Below are positions 54,771 to 64,000 of a stretch of DNA of 64,000 nt, piece after piece (the stretch's first letter is position 1; each line of letters begins with the position of its first letter). A program made the position numbers and the translations under genes. This DNA comes from Platycnemis pennipes (taxonomy: Eukaryota > Arthropoda > Insecta > Odonata > Platycnemididae). The notes under the pieces were generated by a model. It saw nothing but the letters and a program-made list of their open reading frames with translations. It made no database searches and was not told where the DNA came from. The stretch covers positions 54,788,872 through 54,852,871 of the forward strand of contig OW121852.1 in the NCBI GenBank assembly GCA_933228895.1, in the 5' to 3' direction.

Positions 54771-57700
54771 AAGAATAAATTACACCTTTTAATAAATAAT
54801 GAATTTCCACCAATTTCCGATGAATACGGATGAAAGAGTCCCGTACTTCCAGAATCCTCTCACGAGGTCCTCCATCGTATGGAACTCAGAACTGCTAAGC
54901 TTCAACTTATCTTTACGCGGATTTTATTCGCTTTCAATTCAGAGTAACTAAATTTATTTTCGCAGTTTTCACTATGGGCTTAGTAATGATGGTAATGATG
55001 TTGCGGAAGAAATTAAAATTCCGGGCTAATGTATTGGACGTAACGTTTGAGATTCGACTGGAGGGTGGACATGCTATCAGAAAAACTATATGCGCTCGTA
55101 TTCGCACAAGAATCATCCAAGTTATTATGTTTGCTGTGTTAATTATTACTATATGTACTATAGGTTAAGAGTAGTTTAAATAGATATGAAATGTTTCTGA
55201 ACATTCCCAATTAGCGGGTTACAAGCATCTTTCTCGTGATGTTCTTCTCCTCTCGTCATTCGATCCAAAAAGATTACTCTTCTCCCTCTTCCCAGTTAGG
55301 CCTTCCTTATTCTATCACGAGCCTCAAAACATCATCCATTGCCTGCTTAATCAATTCATTCTTCCTTCTCCTAGTTTTCAAACAATTACTTTCCTATCAA
55401 TCACAGCACTTTCTCAAATACAGGACAGATGATTTTGATAAACGATTACCTCAAATAACGGCATATTTTTAAGCGGCATCCTTCTAGATGTTTCGCTCGT
55501 TTAGTCTGTTGCATAGGATAATAATCTGATTGCGCCTGAAAAGATGAACTTAATACGTAAAATTATGTATGCATGAATTTTGCAAAATGATATTTGTTTC
55601 ACAAAATGAACACGACACTTCGTACACAGGAATGTAAATGGTATTATCTTCTCTCTATTCTTTAATGCGATGTAGGTAATTATTACATCATCTCAATCCT
55701 TGAATCCCACCGTGCCTCCGATAAGAATTGAAATATATCATGCAGTAATCAACCTTGTTTGATGAAAGAGTTCCATAAAGTTAAGCCTGAATCCTGCAGC
55801 CTGAATGTCTTTTATAGTCTTAAGTGCTACTCCTTTAGTAGTTGGTAAATACATGAAATTTGCATGTAATTGGAGCCTTTGATGATGCTATTCACTATGT
55901 GGTTTTCAAGGTAGCAAATTTTCTGTAGCAGCCTATCTTGAACGCTTGATGATCTAGTCAGCAGCAAAGTGTTCGCCGGACTTATAAGTTTATCAAAAAT
56001 TAGATTCCTAATACTGAGAGGGTAGTGAAGAAATTACGACATTTAAGCTATGAACATTCAATTTAGATGGGCAAAATACTATTCCAAGAGCAATACAAGT
56101 ATTTATGATTTTCTGATCAATTACAAGGGCGAGAACTGGCTTTTTCAATTCCGGGTTTTTAATCGTTTCCCAGACTCTTATATATCATGGATATCTTCCT
56201 TGGAAACAAGGATGGAAGGTTAGATGTAAATTTTCCTTACACAATTTTAGATAATTTTCTGGGGACTACATTACTATAGAGCTTAAGAGAATTGTTCCTC
56301 CATTTGTCCTGTCAGTCTTGGTCCAATCAGTCCGCTTAAATACACAAACACTTGGCGTAAAACATGAATAATTTTCCCAAAACATCATGGGTTCAAACCT
56401 GCATTTATCAAATGGCTCTTAGAATGCGTGACAACTTTGCTTAGGGATTTTTTGTGAAAAAAATTGTTTGTACATGTGATTCAAAGTCATTTTGAACGCA
56501 ACCTCTATCGAATTTCTTACTGAATCTCAAGGGAATGTAGAACATTCGTCATTTTGTCGTTATTTTATTCGTCACAGGAGTTTCTTCAATGGCCGGAAGA
56601 TGGTTATAGAGATAAATAGTTGTCGCTGAGAGACCCACGATTTGAGATGGTGTGAACTCTTCTCTGTTGACTTATTGACTCTTTACACGTGTATGAGCTT
56701 GGGAACTAGCGCATCTAGGACACCTTCCTACTGAATACGTCTGCCATGTTTTGATCCCGCTTGAGTCGATGGTTTTCTGACCTTCACATCAAATGCACAA
56801 AGCACAGAGTTGTTTTTGCTATCTATTTTTTGTGCAGTGAAAGGTATATTTCTCTCTTACATGCAGATAATGGCGTTGGCATGTGTATCAATTATTCGCG
56901 AATTGAGACCTCAAATCTACCACAATTAAGCAGTTCTTGTTGACGTGTCTCTCATACGGAACCTTTTAATTGCAATATGTGTGTCAAGAGGTGTGAGTAC
57001 CTGTACACATTTTAAGTACAAGTTAGAAATGAAAGTACGTTCTACCGCGGACTTCTGCGTAAGCGAACGGTTAGAAGTTGAATTGGAAGATCTTTAATTT
57101 ACCCTATTGTTCTGAGAAGAGCAGGGGGAGGCATTCGATTATATTTTTGGCCGGAATTTTAGCCAACTATTAGAGGTTATCTTGCGAGGACGCTACCCTC
57201 AAAATTAAACTCACTGGCGTTTTGTATTGAATACACTCTAGGGGAGAATAATGTTAGCGATATGTTATCGCTGACATTATCCTCGCCAAAAATGCAACAG
57301 TTGCCTTTATCGCGGGTCGACGCATCATTCATAGTATCCCTTAACTTTATTTGTAATTTGTTATGAAAAGTGTTTATTTTATTTCATCAATTACTTGCGA
57401 TGAAGATCTGAAAGATATTTCTTATTGGCATGATTCAAGGTTTGTTTGCTGCTTTTCATTGTTCGCGTGAGTAATATTTGAAGCCAGATTCGTCTCATGT
57501 TAACTTCATCATTTTAAAATTTTAGCGAATTTTCTGTCATTGGGAGAGGTAAAGAATGTAGCTCCTTGTCTAATGTTCTCTTTATCAATTCTTATTCCGT
57601 ATTCCTATTTCTTCTCTCATCACCGCCTCATTTTCTTGCTCCTGTCGTCCTCTTCAAATTCAGAACTCGGCGTTGGCAACACCTCATGAGAAATATTTCT

Positions 57701-59139
57701 TTTCAATTGAAAAGTGTTTGTTTTGAAAAAATAGGTAGTCATACACTTATTGTGTAAAAAAATGTAAGAAACTTCGCTGTTGGCTATCGAAAGTCACCAG
57801 AGTTTCCTTTACCCTTATAACTCCCAATTATGAAAATTCTGAAATTTTCTTTCCTAATCTTTTGAATTAACTGTCATCCGTCATTTATTTTGCTGAGAGT
57901 ATCTCCTCTTAGAGCGCCTGAATTGGCACAACATGCGGAAAGTGAGCTCTCAACATTCCAGGTCTTTCTCATGTTCCAAAAAAAGCAAAACCCAAAGTGT
58001 GTCTGAGAGACACGTACCGAGCGTCTGAAGTGTATTGATGATCTCAGATGATAGAGGAAGTGGTTATGGGAAGGAAAATTCTAGTGATTCCAGCCTAGAA
58101 ATGCGTTTTCTTAACGTAAGATCTGATGATTTAAGATGCTTTTCTAAAGGGAAGACTCTTCTTTATTGAATTTGGGAAATGAAAACTGGGTGGCAAATTG
58201 ATAAATTTCTGGTTAATCCCAAAACAGAAGTTTTTGAAAAAATCTACATTGTCATTTGATTACCAAGTTCATTGATATAAATTACCCAAATTATCTATCA
58301 CAAATACCTCCATTTCTTGATAATATGTGTTACCAACGTTTTACCTTGATGGAATGATTTAATTTCGTCGAATATTGCCTGGAGTGGTTCTGTAAGGTAG
58401 TCCTCCTGGAGTGGTTCTTAAGGTAGTCCTTCTGTATGCAAGTGCATATATTTTAAACGAAGTACTACTGCTCAGCTTTTATCGATCAAAACTTTGACGT
58501 CAAACAAATAGTCGGCGGTGAACTAACAGCAAAATTTATGTCCAAACTGGTTCCCCCACTGCATATCCTATGGAATGCCCTCGGTAAACTCGTTGATAGT
58601 GAATGTTGAATTGAACGGAGGGAATGGCGTCTAACGCTCGACGCCACGATGTCCTTGGCCTTAGTGAATTTTTGCGACCCTTCGGAGATCCAGACTCCAT
58701 GGTACGGCAACAGCCACTCGCGGCAAATATCTGGAGAGGTTTTTGATTGCTGCAATGATTGAGTAATGTTTCTGTTGTTTTTTGTATCTATTACTTGATG
58801 CGTCTTGTGGTAATAAGCCCATACGCATGTAAATGGAAGAGGAAATTGATGCAAAAATTATGGCAGAAGTTCCGGTGAAAATGATATTAGATAAAAAAAA
58901 CATAACGGAAATAAAGGTGGTGAAAGCAGAAGTAATACGTGATGTTCTAACTAAAAAACCCTTGGGGAAATAGTGGATAGTTTTTTGGCCATTCTCATAG
59001 GATCTGTGGGAAAAAAATTTGGTCACAGGACTTAATGAAAAATTTTAAGCCTTTACCATGTAAGTTAAGAATTATGACTTCAGGACGACGAACATGTGAA
59101 AAAGGGGATTATTTAAATGGAATTTCAGAGGAGAGAGAG
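54771..59139. other. Long non-coding stretch
   Basis: No splice-supported exon. Contains an imperfect hairpin at about 57241-57288 (arms GAATAATGTTAGCGATA and TTATCGCTGACATTATCC) and a two-copy tandem CTGGAGTGGTTCT(G)TAAGGTAGTCCT at about 58379-58434. Minus-strand 58536-58700 has a GC-richer 54-codon frame (MESGSPKGRKNSLRP...) with a possible acceptor upstream but no good donor; left unassigned. Confidence 0.4.
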
Positions 59140-59650
59140 AACGACTTCTTATAAAATGATCAGTTTGGGTTCCATCTGGAGAGGATTACTGGTGACGATT
59201 ATGTCACGAAAATGTCAGTAGAAAGACTATAGAATGTGATCATGATATTTTTTTCATGCTATGTTAATGGGCGTTCGAAAGAATGACGCAAGACATTTTC
59301 AGATACGTATGTATATACTACGAGGAATACTTAGGTAAGATATGAAACATCCTAAATGCATATACGGTCTCGAAGGCTTCCTTGCAATGAGGCATTAAAG
59401 AGAGTGAATGAAAGCAGGCTGGAAGATTTTAAGATGTAAGCTTGGAGAAGGATGAGTAAATAAAGGTAGGTAGAAAAGAAGACCATCGGCGAATCGTTAG
59501 GCGTAATGCATTATAGGGGAAGAGAAAGAGTTGCTGGATAAGGCTGAGAAGGGATAAGATAAATGGATGGAACAGGTGATTCGTGGCAGTGGTGTTGAGA
59601 ATGTTGGGTATTGGGGAAAAGAGAGGGAAAGATTTGGCCGTTTGAGTGTC
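59140..59650 (+). mobile_element. Degenerate LINE remnant
   Basis: Broken plus-strand frames contain DQFGFHLERITGDDY, similar to the DQFGFR-type reverse transcriptase block. Some 300 bases later come ELLDKAEKG and DKWMEQVIRGSGVENVGYWG, similar to LINE C-termini. Spacing is shorter than in an intact element, so it is internally deleted. Family placement is uncertain. Confidence 0.5.
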
Positions 59651-61740
59651 TTTTAGAGGATAATTTTTTCCTGTTTCATGGGCACATTTACTGGTGTTAC
59701 ATGTGACTCAGAACTTATCAAAACATGCAATGTTATAAGATTAATAATGATATATGTTCCTGAATTCTATTCTGTTCTACACATTGCACTGGAAGAATTA
59801 GGTATTTTGATTCAGAACCGCCGTGTGCAGCCACTTCTATATACAATTAAATATGGTAAGAAATATGCAGTTCAGCCACGAGCGAAAAAACTGGGATGTC
59901 GAAACATTTAGGAAGCATATCTGCTGCTACTCACCGATGATAGTGTCGCAATCGAGGCTACAGAAATCTCAGTGTGTGAAAGATACTCTAGAGTCAATTA
60001 CGTGAAGGTCGTTGGCCTTCGTGAGCAATAGGAAGAAACAGTGTGTGCCTACGTAGATGGGTACACCATTTGTCACATTATGCAACAACCCATTCAATTG
60101 CTGTGGCTGCGGCCACATTCAACCCAACGTTTCTTATCATCGGAAGCCAATTGTATCGATGGAGTTGGAGGACGTGCTACTGAATCCACCCTTTGCAAGA
60201 AGTTAGCTGCTATACTTGTCAAAGTTAACACCCTTTACCTAAGACTGGGAAAATTATTTTAGGTTCCCAGTGAGATTCAGTTGTTTTCAGGCAGTTATAC
60301 TCTATACTTGTGCGAATCAAAACTGATATCCATGCTGATGTTAAGTCACTGAGTTAACAACTGAGAAATTAAGTCACTGAGTAGTGGGATCGAAACTATA
60401 TTTACGTAATATAGTTTTTAATTGGGTTTTTAGTGCATGTAGCCGCTTAAAGTGCGGTCATTAAGTGTTATTCATGTTAGTTTGTTATACTCATTCGAGA
60501 TTTTATTGGTGCATAATGACTATCTGATAGTGTATAAATAAGCATCGTTTCTACGACTTTTATCACTTTTGTGGATTTCGTAAATGATTTTCCAATGTGT
60601 GGATGAAAAGGAAAATGTTATTCCGCATAGAAACTGGCGTCTCTGGAGATACATTGAAACCCACTATGCTCCAATTGTGACCTCACTCTGTGCTAGCACG
60701 TACGAGTTGAGAGGCGATCAAGTCATAGTCCATGCAAAAAACCTTGATCCTTGCAATCATATCTATCCGAGAGCAACAGGTTTTTCATAAGACATAAGAA
60801 ACAAGCCCGAATGCATTGCAGAAAATATCAATGTTTACTTTGAAAAATCCTCATATCTATCACTTCAAAGAACTTAAATCGTTTTAAATATTCTGTTCAA
60901 TCATTTTATTTCCTTGCGTCTCCCCAGCTCTTTGGTGATTATATAATAATGTGTGCCTCCATACTCGTAACTTATTTAAGGTAAAAAGGGACTGTGATCG
61001 TGTCACGATAAATGGACGTCTATGCATAAGAATCTAATGCAACCCACGTCATTGCATGGATATTGATTTGAATTTTTATGATATTATAACGCATTTTTCG
61101 TAACCGAAAAAGTAAACGAACTAAAGCTTAGAAAGCTGCCCAGGACGGAGGACTTCTCTCAGTTTTACGATCTGCCATCAAAGTCCGGGAAATTACGATG
61201 AAATCAAAATCTTTAAGGCCTCAAAAGGCCGCACTGATGGTTCCCCCGTGCTGTTTACCCTGCGGCTGGGAAAGGATGTGGGTTTATTTCAATGTCCATC
61301 TGGTCATTTTCCCGGGAAATATTTTCACAGCATTACCTTTCGTGGGAGTCTAACCACTGATTTCGGTCATTAGCACCATTAAAGAGAGCTGTATAAGCTC
61401 TTAAGACGTGAGGTAGCATTGGAAGTTTAAAAAATGATCCAATGGTGACTATGGCTTACGAGTTTGGGTCTTGACTGCTCAACTTTAAAGCATTTATTTA
61501 TTCCATTTTATTCTTTGTGTCTATAAAATTCTGCTTTCCTTTATCATGCCTTAACCTCCGAGAAGGGAGGCAAGGAACATGGGAGTTGAGTCCACGGGTA
61601 CATGTTTGTATGGTGATTACATATCCCAGTCCCTCCGAAGCAACCTTGTAGTGTGTGCTTGCTAGATAAATATTTGAGGGGCAAACAGAACTTAAGAGTT
61701 AAACATTAGTTAAATTTGGAAAGAATATGCATTGACTCAC
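59651..61740. other. Non-coding stretch
   Basis: No supported exon or repeat. TTAAGTCACTGAGT occurs twice near 60342 and 60369. The 68-codon plus frame at 60584-60790 has no splice or domain support. Confidence 0.4.
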
Positions 61741-61868
61741 CTCCATGCTCTCCTGTGGCAGAGTGAAGCGAAATCAAAAACTCTACCGGATCCACATTGA
61801 TTTCCAGTGGCGGTGGTGCGGGATCCCTTGGATTGTAAGGGATGATGACATCCAGTGGAGCTCTCGTC
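61741..61868 (-). CDS. Internal coding exon of an unidentified minus-strand gene
   Basis: On the minus strand the acceptor TTCAATGTAG precedes the exon and donor CATGGAG|GTGAGT follows it. The protein-like frame reads TRAPLDVIIPYNPRDPAPPP, then LEINVDPVEFLISLHSATGE and HG, starting with one base of a split codon and ending with one base left over (128 bp). One other frame is also open but has poor composition. It could belong to the gene ending at 18774, but joining its phase-1 end to the phase-0 exon at 20108 gives an immediate stop. At least one unseen exon would be needed, or the two genes are different. No family recognised. Confidence 0.75.
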
Positions 61869-61984
61869 CTACATTGAATGAATCCGTTTTAGCTCTTTAA
61901 GCCATAAAGAGGGCAACACATACTCTTTGAGCTATTACGTATGATGCTAGATGACTCCTAACGCTTCCCGACCGAACGAATGAT

Positions 61985-62160
61985 TGAATGTGTATGCGTC
62001 GGTAGCTAGGTCGGTGGCGTATTGGCCCGGAACCCATAAGTCGCGTGTTCGAATACCTCCTCCAAAATGAAAGTTGTATTGGTTTTAGGATAAGGTTTTG
62101 GATGACGGTAGGTCAGACGTTGCGGTAAAACTGAAAGCAGTTTGAGTATCTTAAAACGCT
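61985..62160 (+). repeat. SINE family B, copy 4 (diverged)
   Basis: The head GGTAGCTAGGTCGGTGGCGT, B box in GTCGCGTGTTCGAATACCTC, then GTTGTATTGGTTTTAGGATA as in the 54605 copy. The 3' GGAGCACCTT motif is altered to GCAGTTTGAGTATCTTAAAA. Confidence 0.7.
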
Positions 62161-62297
62161 GAATCTGATACTAGATACATGTTTGAATGTGAAAGTTCAG
62201 ATCTTAGTCAAGTGAATTGTGTAATCATCGCATTTTTCTGCAGACAGTATGGTAATAGATTAAGTATAAAATTAATATTATACTTACTCAATGGTAT

Positions 62298-62681
62298 GGG
62301 CTATATTCAGAATCTCAACTACATTCTTGCTTCCCTACTTACCTACGCCCGAAAAACTCTACTTCGAGTCAAATTGGTGCGTAGGTCAACTCTGCATAGT
62401 TGGTATTATTTCTTAGCGACCTACTTTACCCGCTTCAAACCATATCGAGGAGAATATGTATGCCCTTTCGAACTTGTTATAGAGATTTTATGACGTAATT
62501 AGTAGAATTGAGACTAGTTTATTCTGGGCCATATTCAGAATCAGAACTCAGTTTTCAGCGTTACGTTGAGATGTAATACCACCTTTGCAGATAGATTCTG
62601 TACCCTAATTTGACTCGAAGTAGATATTTTAGGACGTAAGCTGTAGAAGCAAGACTGTAGTTGAGATTCTGAATACGGCCC
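62298..62681. mobile_element. Foldback MITE with GGGCCGTATTCAGAATC ends
   Basis: Left end GGGCTATATTCAGAATCTCA and the complement of the right end GGGCCGTATTCAGAATCTCA extend as inverted arms of about 70-80 bp (both include TTTGACTCGAAGTAGA or its complement). A third copy of the end motif, GGGCCATATTCAGAATCAGA, lies inside at 62526, so 62526-62681 could be a shorter element or the whole could be two nested copies. Confidence 0.8.
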
Positions 62682-64000
62682 TGTGAAACGTTTCCTCGTC
62701 AATAACTGTAATGGAGATGTGGTCCTTATTTCGGAGCCGTCCCTGAGTTGTAATTGAGTGTGTGTCCTCATCCCTTATGGAGATGAGAAGAAATTTCTGT
62801 TCAAGTCAAATTTACCGAGTTCCCTTTTATTTTTTTGGTGGCTGCCCTGAGAGAGTAATGTGCCACACGGCCTTGAAAAAAATGGAATTAAGTACTTCCT
62901 ATGACTTTCAGCTGTGTGCGTAAAGACAAATGGTGGTTAAGCAAAGCCGCCAACTGAAAGTCATTCATATCTGCCTGTAAGATATACATCTTCTATCTAA
63001 GATGAATATTCTGTGAAATAGAAATTGTTTCCATCCCGCTTTCCTCGTCTATTTGTTAAAAATGGGAAAATAAGTAGGCTACCATGAAATATTAGAATAC
63101 ACAGGAAAAAAATCATCAATCATCAGCTTCTTTATGTTGTGGCAGTACTTCTAGGAACACGAGACGCTTTACGGTGTTGTGCGTGGTCAAATGCCGGAAG
63201 CGTCAGAGCGCTCTCTCTCTCAAGATGCGACATTCATAAAGTATCTCTTAGTGCGATGGTTCTAATTGTAAGTAGGTTTCCACCATAGAAAGTAAATCCT
63301 TTCGGATTTCTCTTTTTCCGAGTACAGTTTTCACCCAGGTACAGAACAGACATGTACATGCAGTATTAACGAAAGGTCGGTTTTTATCAGTGGAGTTGGG
63401 GCTGAACTTGTGTGTGCGACCTCTTGGTTGTAAGATTAGGGCTGATATTTAAATATATATTTACTGCGGTTGGCTTGGAAATACAAACGTTGTGAAAAAC
63501 ACAATAAAATGAGGAATTTAATTGAAAATTGAATGCAATTAAGAAAGTTGAGAATGGTATTGTACGCGCACTCGCGAAAAAATGCAAGTTCTGACGAAAG
63601 ATACCAAAGCAAGTGTTACTCCTCAGGGTAAACGACTCAATAATTGTCATCAACTAGATAGAAGTGTGCAGACCTTGCCAAACTTGATTTTTCGCAAAAT
63701 TAACCTTTTATCTTTTGAGAAAAGGCAATAAACTTACCGTTTATCTTAGCGCTTATCCGAACCGTCGAACATTGCTCTCGATACGTCATGATGGATTTAA
63801 TGGTGTATAGCAGGACCCATTTAGTTTCAGACTAACGAAATGATGGACATAATCGCATCCGTTCACATTTTTACTTATATCAAGATTTTGTAAATGTCTT
63901 GTTTCTAGCGTTTATTAAAGCTTCTCTGTATGTTATTCGTCGATTGAGACTCTAGCATGCGTCATGTTATCGGATCTTATCATATATTTTCATGGCTATG
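62682..64000. other. Non-coding or upstream sequence
   Basis: No firm feature. A minus-strand ATG at 63789 opens 17 codons (MTYREQCSTVRISAKIN) and reaches a good donor AACG|GTAAGT at 63739. It could be a first coding exon of the gene containing the 61868 exon, but its phase does not lead into that exon's protein-like frame. A CT dinucleotide run lies near 63212-63222. Confidence 0.3.

Noticed and set aside
58536..58700. Minus-strand GC-richer frame MESGSPKGRKNSLRPRTSWR... ending in VGEPVWT.
   Set aside because: Protein-like composition, but two overlapping frames are open, no good donor exists and no family is recognised.
63739..63789. Candidate first coding exon on the minus strand (MTYREQCSTVRISAKIN then GTAAGT).
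   Set aside because: Joining it to the 61868 exon forces the frame that hits a stop, so it is not supported as part of that gene.
1..64000. CRISPR arrays, rRNA genes, bacterial operons or viral genomes.
   Set aside because: No regularly spaced repeats, no rRNA-like blocks, no dense gene arrangement and no viral protein motif were seen anywhere in the window.

Overview
This is eukaryotic, almost certainly arthropod (probably insect) genomic DNA. It is AT-rich and dominated by introns and transposon debris. It has GT-AG split exons, a mariner transposon, hAT and pogo-like elements, RTE-like LINEs with ATG/GAT-type tails, and tRNA-derived SINEs. There are no bacterial operons, rRNA, convincing true tRNA genes or CRISPR arrays. 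The species cannot be fixed from sequence alone.

Host coding content is small. (1) On the plus strand, the last two coding exons of a gene (8383-8525 and 11105-11171) join in frame across a 2.6-kb intron and encode an acidic C-terminal tail. The 3' UTR follows, possibly with its own intron, with poly(A) signals near 12.56-12.62 kb. (2) On the minus strand, the last three coding exons of another gene (20108-19949, 19732-19593, 18989-18774) join in perfect phase and end in a poly-proline, basic C-terminus. A poly(A) signal lies at 18470-18465. (3) A separate minus-strand internal exon lies at 61868-61741. Its phase does not join directly to the 20-kb exon, so it belongs either to the same gene with unseen exons in a roughly 41-kb gap or to another gene. 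Genes 1 and 2 converge tail to tail about 6 kb apart. I could not assign a function to any of them.

Layout: 0-8.4 kb is intron or upstream sequence of gene 1, holding a 3.2-kb degenerate hAT transposon (2442-5681) into which two inverted pogo-like MITEs are nested, plus a SINE. 8.4-12.6 kb is the end of gene 1. 12.87-14.66 kb is a dead mariner. 15.26-15.34 kb holds two perfect palindromes and 17.0-17.8 kb a foldback MITE and a SINE. 18.5-20.1 kb is the end of gene 2. 20-61.7 kb is mostly non-coding with many repeats. These include an RTE endonuclease fragment at 27.6-28.1 kb, a MITE, SINE and palindrome cluster at 36.3-37.05 kb, LINE 3' ends at 39.2-41.9 kb, and a 5'-truncated RTE reverse transcriptase with a 14-bp target-site duplication at 47.68-48.99 kb. 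A CpG-dense island lies at 53.2-53.5 kb. 61.7-64 kb holds the isolated minus exon, a SINE and a foldback MITE.

I did not find a clear undescribed molecular system. The most useful leads are the uncharacterised minus-strand gene, the sumoylation-like motif created at a splice junction of gene 1, the nested hAT/MITE structure, the clean LINE target-site duplications, the paired perfect palindromes and the CpG-dense island with no gene yet attached.
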